This document shows, piece after piece, positions 35,343 to 44,664 of a stretch of 64,000 nucleotides of DNA (positions within the stretch are counted from its first letter, which is position 1; every line of letters starts with the position of its first letter). Under the pieces are notes generated by a model. The model saw nothing but the letters and a program-made list of their open reading frames with translations. It did no database searches and had not been told where the DNA came from. This DNA is from JBAXTE01 sp963556065 (GTDB lineage Bacteria; Bacteroidota; Bacteroidia; Bacteroidales; WCHB1-69), in the NCBI GenBank assembly GCA_963556065.3, contig CAUVYH020000005.1, forward strand, positions 248,001-312,000, written 5' to 3'. Made by a program: the position numbers and the translations under genes.

Positions 35343-35512
35343 AATCCAATTATATACATTGTACTTGCAAATTTACACTTTTTTTTCAATTTTTATTTTA
35401 CAATCTGCACGGCTTCATTTTATTATCACGTTACAACCGGATATGAATTTTTCATCGTTGTGTTTTTTCAGCATGAAATAGGTTGATACTCGGGATTAAA
35501 GAAAAAAATGAT

Positions 35513-35520
35513 TAATTTTG
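35513..35520 (+). promoter_or_regulatory. Probable -7 box of rbfA
   Basis: TAATTTTG fits TAnnTTTG and lies only 4 bases ahead of the rbfA ATG. If real, the mRNA would be nearly leaderless or start further on; no TTG at the usual spacing. Confidence 0.35.
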
Positions 35521-35524
35521 TCTC

Positions 35525-35863
35525 ATGGAAAGTATAAGACAACAAAAAGTAGCCCGATTGATTCAGAAAGAGTTATCGGAGATGTTTCAGCACGATGGCG
35601 TGACTTATAGTGGGGGAGGTTTGCTCACCATAACCACGGTTCGGGTCACCAGCGACTTGTCAATTGCACGGGTTTATCTCAGTATTTTTGGTGCATCCGA
35701 TAAAAAAACAACCATCGATAATTTAAAAGCAGCAACCAAAGAAATTCGCTATAAACTTGGACAACGGGTTAAAATGCAGTTGAGAATTATTCCCGAACTC
35801 AAATTTATGGAAGATGATACCCTCGACTTTATAGAGCGCATAGATGATTTACTTAAACAATAG
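35525..35863 (+). CDS. rbfA: 30S ribosome-binding factor RbfA
   Basis: The 112-residue KH-type protein acts in late 30S maturation. Seen: MESIRQQKVARLIQKELSEMF, the TITTVRVTSDLSIARVYLSIFG strand pair, and LRIIPELKFMEDDTLDFIERID, all characteristic. It starts a plus-strand group with a methyltransferase and a LolC/E-type permease, an order I recall as common in Bacteroidota. Confidence 0.95.
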   Translation: MESIRQQKVARLIQKELSEMFQHDGVTYSGGGLLTITTVRVTSDLSIARVYLSIFGASDKKTTIDNLKAATKEIRYKLGQRVKMQLRIIPELKFMEDDTLDFIERIDDLLKQ

Positions 35864-35910
35864 GCCATTCCATCATTGAAAAAAATCAACAAATATTTAA
35901 TTTATCAAAC

Positions 35911-36717
35911 ATGAAATACGATCCGATAAAACGTTCCTTAGGCGTGGTCTTTAATAAATCGCCGTTTTTACGAAAACTATTTTACCGCTTGCTCGATTTA
36001 CTTTTACTTAGAGCATGGCATATTAAAAGAGTTACCCGTAAATCAATTAATCAGAGTCAACCGAATTTTTGCATCTTAGATGCCGGTAGCGGATTTGGAC
36101 AATATGATTTTTTTCTGTCTAATTTAGCTCCTCAGGCACAGATACTCGGGCTTGATGTAAAAGACGAGCAAATTGAAGATTGCAATCGGTTTTTTGCCCG
36201 AATCAATAGACCGAATGTGAAGTTTGAAGTGGGCGATTTGACTAAGTTAAACAAAGAAAATTGCTACGATTTTATTCTTAGTGTCGATGTAATGGAACAT
36301 ATAGAAGAAGATTTACTTGTGTTTCAAAATTTTCACCGGGCGATGAAAGAAAAGGGTGTGTTGCTGATTTCGACACCTTCCGATCAGGGTGGATCCGATG
36401 TGCATGAACATGGAGAAGAATCGTTTATCGAAGAACATGTCAGGGATGGCTACAATATTGTCGAAATTGAAGAAAAGCTTAAAAAAGCGGGATTTACTAA
36501 AGTGGAAGCCCGATATGCTTACGGAACTCCAGGACATATTTCGTGGTTGTTCTCGATGAAATACCCGATTCTGATGTTGGGAGCCAGCAAATTGTTTTTT
36601 ATCATCTTGCCGATTTGGTATATCATTTTCTACCCTTGGTGTTTTCTGCTAAATTTTGTCGATGTAAGAAAATTACACAAAACAGGAACGGGTCTTATCG
36701 TCAAAGCGACAAAATAA
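35911..36717 (+). CDS. Class I SAM-dependent methyltransferase with C-terminal membrane segment
   Basis: The protein has 268 residues. SAM-binding motif I is FCILDAGSGFGQYDFFLS (about residues 50-67), followed by ILGLDVKDEQ, VGDLTKLN and FILSVDVMEHIEEDLL, all Rossmann methyltransferase landmarks. A hydrophobic stretch near the end (FFIILPIWYIIFYPWCFLLNF) suggests attachment to the membrane. The substrate is unknown. The gene lies between rbfA and a lipoprotein-release permease. Confidence 0.88.
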   Translation: MKYDPIKRSLGVVFNKSPFLRKLFYRLLDLLLLRAWHIKRVTRKSINQSQPNFCILDAGSGFGQYDFFLSNLAPQAQILGLDVKDEQIEDCNRFFARINRPNVKFEVGDLTKLNKENCYDFILSVDVMEHIEEDLLVFQNFHRAMKEKGVLLISTPSDQGGSDVHEHGEESFIEEHVRDGYNIVEIEEKLKKAGFTKVEARYAYGTPGHISWLFSMKYPILMLGASKLFFIILPIWYIIFYPWCFLLNFVDVRKLHKTGTGLIVKATK

Positions 36718-36758
36718 AGATGCTTTATAACTTTTAACTTTACAAACTTTCTACTGTC

Positions 36759-38000
36759 TTGAATTTGCCATTTTTCATAGCCCGAAGATATTTGATTTCC
36801 AAAAAATCGCACAATATCATCAACATTATATCGTGGATTTCACTGGTTGGTGTGATGGTCGGTTCGATGGCGCTGGTTATTGTGCTGTCGGTATTTAATG
36901 GATTGGAAACGATGGTGGAGAAGAATTTTAATTCCTTCAATCCCGATTTTGTGATTACGTCCAAACAGGGCAAGGTCTTTAATCAGGACTCAATACTTAT
37001 AAAAAAGATAGAAGCGCTAGAAGGGGTTGCCGGAGCTACGAAAGTTTTGGACGATGTAGCATTACTTACTTATGAAAGTAAACAGTATATAGCTCACCTT
37101 AAAGGAGTTGATCCGAATTTTGGCAAGTATAATCATTTTGATACATTGCTCGTTGACGGAAAATTTGTGATGCAATCGGGTGAGATCAACAGGGCTGTTC
37201 TTGGAGCCGGTGTTGCTTATCACCTGAGTTTAAATTTGCTGTCGATGAAAAGCATTACGGCTTACTATCCGAATAGATTTGCTAAAAATTTGTCCGATCC
37301 GCTTACCGCTTTCAATACGGAAATACTTCTTCCATCGGGCGTTTTTTCGGCACAGACAGAAACCGATTACTCTTTTGTAATTGTTCCAATATCGTTTATG
37401 CAAGAGCTTACTCAGTACGATCGGCAGATTAGCGGAATAGAAGTACAACTGTTGCCGAAAGCCTCGGTTAAAAAAGTCCAGAGCGAGCTTAATAAACTCA
37501 TGGGTGAAAAGTTTGTGGTGAAAAACAGATTCCAGCAGGAAGAAATGATGTATAAAGTAATGCAAATGGAAAAAGCAGCTGTGTTTATCATTCTTTCTTT
37601 TATTTTGTTTTTGGCTACATTCAATATTATCGGAACGATTACCATGCTAATTGTTGAAAAGAAAAAAGATGTAGAAATTCTAAAAAACATTGGTGCTGAT
37701 CAGCGGCTTATTGAAAAAATATTTATAGCAGAGGGCGTGCTTATCAATTTATTGGGAGGATTGCTGGGGGTGGCTTTAGGAGCAATCATCTGTTTTGTTC
37801 AACAACAATTTGGGCTTATTACTATGGGGCAAGAAAATGCTCAATATGCAGTAAGTGCTTATCCTGTGGAGATGAGACTAACGGATTTTCTTCTTATTCT
37901 TGCAGTAATTTCAGTAACCGGTGTGATTTCTACTTGGATTCCGGTGAAGCAAATTATTAAATCCTCTTTTATTTCCAAAAAATCCTCACACAATAATTAA
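36759..38000 (+). CDS. ABC transporter permease of LolC/LolE type
   Basis: The protein has 413 residues. The start is probably TTG at 36759, giving MNLPFFIARRYLISKKSHN, the usual N-terminus of this family; no ATG gives a better fit. There are four membrane helices (about 25-47 and three between 270 and 400) around a large periplasmic domain, the FtsX/MacB fold. LolC/E proteins extract lipoproteins from the inner membrane with LolD. No LolD gene is in the window, so the ATPase must lie elsewhere. Confidence 0.88.
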   Translation: MNLPFFIARRYLISKKSHNIINIISWISLVGVMVGSMALVIVLSVFNGLETMVEKNFNSFNPDFVITSKQGKVFNQDSILIKKIEALEGVAGATKVLDDVALLTYESKQYIAHLKGVDPNFGKYNHFDTLLVDGKFVMQSGEINRAVLGAGVAYHLSLNLLSMKSITAYYPNRFAKNLSDPLTAFNTEILLPSGVFSAQTETDYSFVIVPISFMQELTQYDRQISGIEVQLLPKASVKKVQSELNKLMGEKFVVKNRFQQEEMMYKVMQMEKAAVFIILSFILFLATFNIIGTITMLIVEKKKDVEILKNIGADQRLIEKIFIAEGVLINLLGGLLGVALGAIICFVQQQFGLITMGQENAQYAVSAYPVEMRLTDFLLILAVISVTGVISTWIPVKQIIKSSFISKKSSHNN

Positions 38001-38122
38001 AAAGCTGTCTGAAATTTTTGTATCAACTTTGATATTTTAACATCATTATCGAATTAGAACATTGCCTTCAAAATTTGTCCAATTCAAAAAAATCATGTAT
38101 GTTTGTTTAAATTTATAATACA

Positions 38123-39064
38123 ATGACCATAACTCAATTAGAATACATTATAGCACTTGACACATACCGAAATTTTGCGTTAGGCAGCCGAAAAATGTTT
38201 TGTTACACAGCCAACCCCTGAGTATGCAGGTGCAGAAGCTCGAAGAATTGTTGGGGGTACAACTTTTCGACCGAAATAAGAAACCGATTGAACCTACCGA
38301 GTTGGGATTTGAAATTATTAATCAGGCCAAACAAGGTGGTTAAAGAGCATAAGAAAATTATGGAAATAATTAAAGACAAAAGAGGGCTGATGAGCGGAGA
38401 TATTCACATTGGTGTGATTCCAACCATCGGGCCGTATCTGATTCCTCAGTTTTTGATCAATTTCATCGAAAAATATCCGGATATTACTTTAACGATTTCC
38501 GAGTTGACTACGGCTCAGATTATTGAAAAGCTTAAACAAGGAACTATCGATTGTGGAATTCTGGCAACTCCGATTCATGAGCCTGCAATAACGGAAATAC
38601 CTCTTTATTGGGAGCCACTGGTTGCCTATGTTTCGAAAAAGCACCCCCTATTTAAAAAAACATCTCTGTTGATGTCCGAAATTGATATTAATGAAGTTTG
38701 GTTACTTAACGAAGGACATTGCCTCCGAAACCAGGTAATTAATTTGTGTCACGATATGCAAAAGCACAAGGAAGAGATTCATCTCGATTACCAGACGGGG
38801 AGCGTGGAAACCCTTAAAAAAATTGTGGAATTAGGAAAAGGAATTACCATTCTTCCCGAGTTGGCCATTCAAGATTTTAATGCTAGACAAATCGGAATGG
38901 TTCGCTATTTTAAAACGCCGGAACCTACTCGCGAGATTGGACTTGTGATGACCAAAAACTATGTAAAGAAACGTATTATCGATGCATTGAAAGAGGAAAT
39001 TATAACGGTTGTCCCTGAAAAAATGAAAAATGTCGGGAATAAGGTTGTGCTCGAAATCATGTAA
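38123..39064 (+). pseudogene. oxyR: Peroxide regulator OxyR, frameshifted at three sites
   Basis: The ATG at 38123 begins MTITQLEYIIALDTYRNFAL, the LysR helix-turn-helix of OxyR. Three one-base insertions break the frame: a G at 38183-38184, a C in CCCC at 38215-38218, and a G at 38335-38336. Removing them gives a continuous 312-residue protein, including QPTLSMQVQKLEELLGVQLF. The effector domain is intact from 38357 on. It has the redox pair in GHCLRNQVINLCHDM (Cys, nine positions on Cys), matching Cys199/Cys208 of E. coli OxyR. OxyR activates peroxide defence genes on oxidation. It could be a real recent pseudogene or a cluster of sequencing errors. Confidence 0.88.
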
Positions 39065-39073
39065 ATCTTCAGA

Positions 39074-39763
39074 ATGAAGCAATTTCTTAAATATAAGTGG
39101 ATTAAGTATTCGGCTTGGGCTGGAATAACTTTTGGGTTTTGCGCAATATTAATTACAATTATAGTCACTACGCATATTCAAAAATTTTCGAGGCCATACC
39201 TATATTCTGATACCATCCACCGAATGCCCAATTGTTATACTGTTATGGTGTTGGGGGCTTCGGTACGCAGAAACGGCGATTTATCACCAATTCTTCTCGA
39301 TCGGGTAAACAGTGCGATAGAATTATACAAAGCAGGTAAGGCGAAGCGCTTTTTACTCACAGGCGATCATGGCAGCATTGATTATGATGAAGTAAATACG
39401 ATGAAAAACCATTTGATTCGCATGGGGATTGATTCTGCGGATATTTTTCTCGATCATGCCGGATTTGATACCTATAGTTCCATGGTCAGGGCCAAAGAGG
39501 TGTTTAAAGTGGACTCTCTTTATATTGTAACCCAAAACTACCATTTATATCGGGCCGTTTATATTGCCCGCCAGTGTGGACTAAATGCGTATGGATATGT
39601 TGCCGATCGTCGTAAGTATAAGGGAATTATCAAATACACTTTCCGTGAGTGGTTGGCAAATGTAAAGTCTTGGGTGTGGGTGAATACCAGTCATAAACCG
39701 ATTTATTTAGGCGAACCGGTGCCGATTACCGGCGATAGTAGAAAGTCGTGGGATGTAAAATAA
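39074..39763 (+). CDS. ElyC/SanA/YdcF-family (DUF218) envelope protein
   Basis: The protein has 229 residues. One N-terminal membrane helix (about 14-36) is followed by a DUF218 domain: MVLGASVRRNGDLSPILLDRVNSAIELYKAGKAKRFLLTGDHG and VDSLYIVTQNYHLYRAVYIARQCGL. The order TVMVLGASVR...LTGDHG...YHLYRA fits the SanA-type members linked to vancomycin exclusion. The biochemical reaction is uncertain. It begins 9 bases after oxyR. Confidence 0.9.
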   Translation: MKQFLKYKWIKYSAWAGITFGFCAILITIIVTTHIQKFSRPYLYSDTIHRMPNCYTVMVLGASVRRNGDLSPILLDRVNSAIELYKAGKAKRFLLTGDHGSIDYDEVNTMKNHLIRMGIDSADIFLDHAGFDTYSSMVRAKEVFKVDSLYIVTQNYHLYRAVYIARQCGLNAYGYVADRRKYKGIIKYTFREWLANVKSWVWVNTSHKPIYLGEPVPITGDSRKSWDVK

Positions 39764-39782
39764 TCAATTGATTTAAAGGAAA

Positions 39783-40547
39783 ATGGAAAAGTTATCCGTA
39801 GTAATAATCACCTATAATGAAGAGCGAAACATTGCCCGCTGTATCACCGGAGTTAAAGAAATTGCCGATGAAGTGGTGGTTATCGATTCCAATTCAATTG
39901 ATGCCACGGTTGATGTTTGCAAATCGATGGGAGCAAGGGTGATACAACAACCGTTTTTGGGATACACCGAACAGAAAAACTTTGCAGTGGCTCAGGCTTC
40001 GTTTAATTTTGTGTTATCGCTGGATGCCGATGAGGTCCCCAGTACTGAATTGCTTCAATCGATTAAAGAAATAAAAGAAAATCCTCAGGCCAATGGTTAT
40101 AGCATGAACCGTTTGACCAATTATTGCGGAAGTTGGGTAAAACATTGTGGTTGGTATCCCGATCGTAAGCTTCGGCTCTTTTTTAAAGATAAAGGATCTT
40201 GGGTGGGGGGTGCTTTGCACGAAAAATATCAATTGAAAAATCATCAGGAGCCTGTTTTGTTGAAAGGAGATATACTCCATTACTCCTATTATTCAATTGA
40301 TGATCATATCATGCAGGTGGATAAATTTACGGCCATATCATCTAAAGAACTTGCTGATAAGGGATATTGCCCTTCTACGTTAAAACTTGTTTCGGCAGCA
40401 CCGGTAAAATTTTTTAGAGATTACATCCTTAAATTGGGATTTTTGGATGGTTATGCCGGATTCCAAATTTCAAAAATTTCGGCTTTTGCCACATACTTGA
40501 AATATGCCCGTACAAGAGATTTATACAGGATTAAACAACAAAAGTAA
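39783..40547 (+). CDS. Family 2 glycosyltransferase (KdtX/WaaE-like)
   Basis: The protein has 254 residues. A GT-A fold starts LSVVIITYNEERNIARCI, with nucleotide-binding VVIDSNSIDAT and the metal motif LSLDADEVPS. The later WVKHCGWYPDRKLRLFFKD and ALHEKYQL segments match the WaaE/KdtX group that adds glucose or a related sugar to the inner LPS core. It lies 19 bases after the ElyC-like gene and upstream of a GT9 gene, so a lipopolysaccharide or surface-glycan role is likely. Confidence 0.9.
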   Translation: MEKLSVVIITYNEERNIARCITGVKEIADEVVVIDSNSIDATVDVCKSMGARVIQQPFLGYTEQKNFAVAQASFNFVLSLDADEVPSTELLQSIKEIKENPQANGYSMNRLTNYCGSWVKHCGWYPDRKLRLFFKDKGSWVGGALHEKYQLKNHQEPVLLKGDILHYSYYSIDDHIMQVDKFTAISSKELADKGYCPSTLKLVSAAPVKFFRDYILKLGFLDGYAGFQISKISAFATYLKYARTRDLYRIKQQK

Positions 40548-40575
40548 CGCTGTATTTTCCTCTTCTACAAATAAG

Positions 40576-40598
40576 ATGCTTTCTTGCATCAGCATGAT
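40576..40598 (-). repeat. Short segment resembling 1737-1758
   Basis: Its reverse complement ATCATGCTGATGCAAGAAAGC aligns with the segment at 1737-1758 with two substitutions and one gap over 23 positions. Both lie outside genes. Confidence 0.4.
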
Positions 40599-40623
40599 AC
40601 AACGATAATGAAAGTGTTATAAA

Positions 40624-41625
40624 ATGAAGAAAATATTAATAAGCAGAACCGATGGAATAGGAGACGTTATGCTTACGCTTCCTATGGCAGGCTATTTAAA
40701 GGAACAATTTCCGGCAGTTGAAATCTTCTTTCTTGGAAGAAATTATACTCGTCCTATTGTTGAGTGTTGTAGTTGTATCGACCGGTTTTTGAGCTGGGAT
40801 GTTTTAGGAGCCAAAGATTTTAACGAACAAATAGCGGATATCCAAAATCTTCAACTTGATGCGGTCATTCATGTGTTTCCGGATAAGGAGGTGGCAAAGG
40901 CCATGAAAGTTGCGAATGTACCTATCCGAATAGGGACATCGCATCGGATATTTCATTTGCTTACCTGTAATAAATTGGTGCATTTTTCGAGAAAGCGCTC
41001 TCCTTTGCACGAAAGTCAGCTAAACTTTCAACTACTGAAACCTTTGGTCTCAAATCTTTCTTTTGATTTGAATCGTATGTACGAATTAAGTGGATTCCAT
41101 GCTCCGGCAAGACACCCCGAGGTCGATTTGTTGATTAACAAGAACAAAAAGAATATTATTTTGCACCCTAAGTCAAAAGGAAGTGCTCGGGAATGGGGGT
41201 TGGAAAATTTTGCCGAACTAATTAAATTGCTACCCCCCGAAACATACAATATTATTACTACAGGGACGGAAACAGAAGGCCGGATGTTTAGAAGCACTTT
41301 GGTGCAGCCATTTTCTCATGTATGCGATGCCAGTGGAAGGCTGAGTTTGATTCAGCTTATTTCGTTGATTACTTATGCTGACGCATTGGTAGCATGTAGC
41401 ACAGGCCCGCTTCATATTGCCTCGGCATTGGGGATTCTTACTATTGGTATATACCCGCCTATTCGCCCGATGGATCCCGGTCGTTGGGCACCTATTGGCC
41501 CAAAATCAAAAGTTGTGGTAAAAGACGGGGAATGTAGTAAGTGTCGTAAAAATACCGAGTGTACCTGCATTACCGGAATAGATCCGATAGATATTGCAGA
41601 GGAACTTTTGAAAATTGTAAGATAA
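40624..41625 (+). CDS. Family 9 glycosyltransferase (heptosyltransferase-like)
   Basis: The protein has 333 residues with two Rossmann halves of the GT-B fold. N-terminal ILISRTDGIGDVMLTLPMAGYLK is the acceptor-side signature of ADP-heptose:LPS heptosyltransferases. The C-terminal half has IILHPKSKGSAREWGLENFAELI and ACSTGPLHIASALG, the donor-binding motif. A Cys-rich tail, CSKCRKNTECTC, is seen near the end and is unusual. It likely acts on LPS core or another surface glycan together with the GT2 gene upstream. Confidence 0.9.
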   Translation: MKKILISRTDGIGDVMLTLPMAGYLKEQFPAVEIFFLGRNYTRPIVECCSCIDRFLSWDVLGAKDFNEQIADIQNLQLDAVIHVFPDKEVAKAMKVANVPIRIGTSHRIFHLLTCNKLVHFSRKRSPLHESQLNFQLLKPLVSNLSFDLNRMYELSGFHAPARHPEVDLLINKNKKNIILHPKSKGSAREWGLENFAELIKLLPPETYNIITTGTETEGRMFRSTLVQPFSHVCDASGRLSLIQLISLITYADALVACSTGPLHIASALGILTIGIYPPIRPMDPGRWAPIGPKSKVVVKDGECSKCRKNTECTCITGIDPIDIAEELLKIVR

Positions 41626-41858
41626 CATGTTGTGCGGCCATTTAATTGAGGATAGCGAATAGAATTGTATCGTTGTTTATACATAAAAGAGCTAATTCTT
41701 CTTTATACTTCGACAGCTCTTTTAAAACTACAATAATAATTTGTTCAAAATTCAGAATTTGCTAATTTTTCTTTGGTTATCGGGGGCGAAAAAACGAGAT
41801 GTTAACCCAGAAAATAACGGTTACATCGAAAAATAGGCTAGAATAAATAAATAATGCT

Positions 41859-41866
41859 TAATTTTG
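41859..41866 (+). promoter_or_regulatory. Probable -7 box of sppA
   Basis: TAATTTTG, 24 bases ahead of the ATG at 41891, fits TAnnTTTG. Confidence 0.5.
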
Positions 41867-41890
41867 GACAAATTAATAAGCATACACAAT

Positions 41891-43660
41891 ATGAAACAGT
41901 TTTTTAAATTTATGTTTGCATCCATGCTGGGCTTTTTGCTTACGTGGGTTATCGTTTTTGTTTTTATTATCGGGATTGTCGTCTCATCATTGTCATTTGG
42001 TAAAGACAAAAAAGAAACGATTCGTCCCAATTCAATTTTGGAGATCACTCTAAACGCTCCGATAGAAGAGCGTTCGGGAAACAATCCATTCGAAAATTTT
42101 GATTTAGGGAGTATGAAGTCGAATCAAGCGATAGGTCTCGATAAAATTCTGAAATCGATAAAAGAAGCTGCAATTGATCCGAACATTGAAGGTGTTTTTA
42201 TAAATCTTTCCGATATTCAGGCTGCTCCGGCTACCATAGAAGCCATTCGTAACGGATTGATAGACTTTAAAAAGTCTAAAAAATTTGTTATAAGTTATGC
42301 GGATAATTATTCACAACGAGCATATTATATTGCTTCTGTCGCCGACAAAATATACCTAAACAGAGAAGGATCTATCGATTTGAAAGGGCTGAGTTTGCAA
42401 ATTATGTTCTACAAAGGATTGCTTGCAAAGCTTGATATAGAGCCTCAGGTAATTCGCCATGGGAAATTTAAATCTGCAGTAGAGCCTTATATTCTTGATA
42501 AGATGAGCGAAGCAAATAAAGAACAACTTATGACTTATATCGGTTCTACCTGGCAACATATTGTTGAAGGAATTTCCACTCAACGGAATATTGACTCCGA
42601 AATCATTGAAAAAGCAGCGAATGAACTTACGTTACAGGATCCCGAAAAATGTCTTGAACTTAAATTTGTAGATGGGCTAATTTATAAAGACGAGCTTATT
42701 TCGGATTTAAAGAAAAAAACAAAAATTGCTGAAGACAAAGACTTAAATCTCGTTTCGCTGGCAACATACGGTAAAGTAACCAAATCGAAAGCGGAAGCAG
42801 TGCGCACCAAAGATAAAATCGCAGTGGTCTATGCTACGGGTGAAATTGTTGATGGTGAGGGAACCGATAAAACAATTGGGGGAGAATCGTTTTCAAAAGA
42901 GATTCGTGCAGCACGGATGAATGATAATATTAAAGCGGTTGTTCTTCGCGTAAATTCACCCGGTGGAAGTGCCCTTGCTTCGGAAATTATATGGAGAGAA
43001 GTGGCGCTGACCAAAGCGAAAAAACCTGTAATTGTGTCAATGGGTGATTATGCAGCTTCGGGCGGGTATTATATTTCCTGTGCAGCTACGGCTATTGTTG
43101 CTGAACCTACTACACTTACCGGTTCTATTGGTGTATTCGGATTTATTCCGAGCATTAAGAATATGCTGAACAATAAGCTTGGAATTACGGTAGATGTGGT
43201 TAAAACCAATGCACACTCCGATTACATGAACATCTATCGTCCTCTCGATACTTATGAATATGCAACCGTTCAAAAAAGTATCGAACGCATTTATTCTACA
43301 TTTATAAAACGTGTAAGCGATGGCAGAAAAATGGATATAGCAAAAGTCGATAGTATTGGTCAGGGAAGAATATGGAGCGGTATTGATGGTAAAAAATTAG
43401 GGCTTGTTGATGAAATAGGAGGACTTCAGACAGCGATTGATTTGGCCGCTAAAAAGGCCCACCTGTCTAAGTACAGAGTTACTTATCAGCCGGTTCAAAA
43501 AGATTTTTTCCAACAAATTATGGATAATTCTAAAAATGTAGAAACTTCAATTTTAGAAAGAGAGTTAGGGAATTCATACATGTTTGTAGATTACATCCGC
43601 TCCATTAAAAACATGAAAGGAGTTCAGGCCAGAATACCTTTTGTGTTGGAAATTTATTAA
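41891..43660 (+). CDS. sppA: Signal peptide peptidase SppA (67K type)
   Basis: The protein has 589 residues from the ATG at 41891 (MKQFFKFMFASMLG); a TTG 9 codons earlier overlaps the promoter and is unlikely. One N-terminal membrane helix (about 10-35) anchors two tandem ClpP-like domains. The N-terminal half contains VISYADNYSQRAYYIASVADKIYLN, where the catalytic Lys region lies in E. coli SppA. The C-terminal half has VLRVNSPGGSALASE and MGDYAASGGYYISCAA, with the serine nucleophile. It degrades cleaved signal peptides in the membrane. It is followed by a strong terminator. Confidence 0.95.
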   Translation: MKQFFKFMFASMLGFLLTWVIVFVFIIGIVVSSLSFGKDKKETIRPNSILEITLNAPIEERSGNNPFENFDLGSMKSNQAIGLDKILKSIKEAAIDPNIEGVFINLSDIQAAPATIEAIRNGLIDFKKSKKFVISYADNYSQRAYYIASVADKIYLNREGSIDLKGLSLQIMFYKGLLAKLDIEPQVIRHGKFKSAVEPYILDKMSEANKEQLMTYIGSTWQHIVEGISTQRNIDSEIIEKAANELTLQDPEKCLELKFVDGLIYKDELISDLKKKTKIAEDKDLNLVSLATYGKVTKSKAEAVRTKDKIAVVYATGEIVDGEGTDKTIGGESFSKEIRAARMNDNIKAVVLRVNSPGGSALASEIIWREVALTKAKKPVIVSMGDYAASGGYYISCAATAIVAEPTTLTGSIGVFGFIPSIKNMLNNKLGITVDVVKTNAHSDYMNIYRPLDTYEYATVQKSIERIYSTFIKRVSDGRKMDIAKVDSIGQGRIWSGIDGKKLGLVDEIGGLQTAIDLAAKKAHLSKYRVTYQPVQKDFFQQIMDNSKNVETSILERELGNSYMFVDYIRSIKNMKGVQARIPFVLEIY

Positions 43661-43674
43661 AAAATATTCGCATT

Positions 43675-43718
43675 AAAAAAGGGGCTGCCTTGCGACAAGC
43701 AAGGCAGCCCCTTTTTTG
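43675..43718 (+). terminator. Strong intrinsic terminator after sppA
   Basis: GGGGCTGCCTTG (43681-43692) and CAAGGCAGCCCC (43700-43711) form a perfect 12-bp stem with T-run after and A-run before, so it may work on both strands. Confidence 0.95.
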
Positions 43719-43950
43719 TTAATTGATAATTAGACTGAAAGCCCAGCTTGATTTGGGGGCAAAGAGTTTATGGGTTGATTAGTTGATAAGTTTATGCTAG
43801 CAATCAGATGACTTCAAGTCATCCGATCATTGGTTGGTGCTTTCAACTAACTGATTTCTGTTTTTCCAATTAACGTATCAAAGAATAAACCGACAAACCA
43901 AAAGTCAGTATTAAAAATCTGCTGATCTCAATAAAGTTACCCTGTATTTA

Positions 43951-44451
43951 TTAAAATGGCCAAAAATGATGATCGTTCCAAATCTCTTCCATTAGTCCTC
44001 GGTTGAGATCGTTTAAAAGCTTGTGATGTCCGCGTTCAAAATCGGTAAGCCATAAATAGAGATCTTTTTCATTACTGTCGTTAGATTCTTTTGCTCTTTC
44101 CGAGTACACTTCAATCGCTTTGTTTTCCATGTCAATTGCGGCACTAATGGCAGCTGCTTCAAAACTAGCGGCAGAAATACTCTTTTTAATGGCCGGGTTT
44201 AAAATCATTTTTGCAATAGTGTCTTTTTCTTGCTTTGCAATTACCATTTTGTCAAATGTTCCATTTTCTTGATATGTCTTAAAATGTTCCGAAAGCTGAT
44301 CAATATGCAACTGTTCCTCTTTTGCCATTAATGCAAAAATGTTTCGAACATTTTCGTCCTTGGTTTGATTAGCTACGGTATTATAAAACTCTTTTCCACG
44401 ACGTTCCATAAGAATCGCCATTTTTAAAATATCCAATGCCTGATTTTTCAT
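43951..44451 (-). CDS. Ferritin-like/rubrerythrin-type protein
   Basis: The protein has 166 residues and reads as a four-helix bundle. Putative di-iron ligands are in LMERRGKEFYN (Glu), LMAKEEQLHIDQLSEHF (ExxH), AIDMENKAIEVYSERAKE (Glu) and LTDFERGHHKLLNDL (ExxHH). The rubredoxin domain of classical rubrerythrins is absent. It probably handles iron or peroxide. Single gene with its own promoter region. Confidence 0.88.
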   Translation of the reverse strand: MKNQALDILKMAILMERRGKEFYNTVANQTKDENVRNIFALMAKEEQLHIDQLSEHFKTYQENGTFDKMVIAKQEKDTIAKMILNPAIKKSISAASFEAAAISAAIDMENKAIEVYSERAKESNDSNEKDLYLWLTDFERGHHKLLNDLNRGLMEEIWNDHHFWPF

Positions 44452-44610
44452 ATTCTATTTTTTTTATTTATGTTATATTTAAACATCGTTTATTAGGAAT
44501 TGTTTTATCAGTTTTGACTTAATTTAGAATTGAGCATTGCCTGATCTTTTTACGAAAACACGCCAAATTTCGCCCTCGAAAGTTTGGCTGGTTTAAAAAT
44601 CACGAAAAAC

Positions 44611-44645
44611 AAAAAAAGGTTGCTGTTTGAAGAGCAACCTTTTTG
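44611..44645 (-). terminator. Intrinsic terminator after ahcY
   Basis: AGGTTGCT (44617-44624) pairs with AGCAACCT (44633-44640) around loop GTTTGAAG. It is flanked by seven A and by TTTTT, so it is active for the minus-strand gene. Confidence 0.88.
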
Positions 44646-44664
44646 GGATATTTAGAACCCAATT

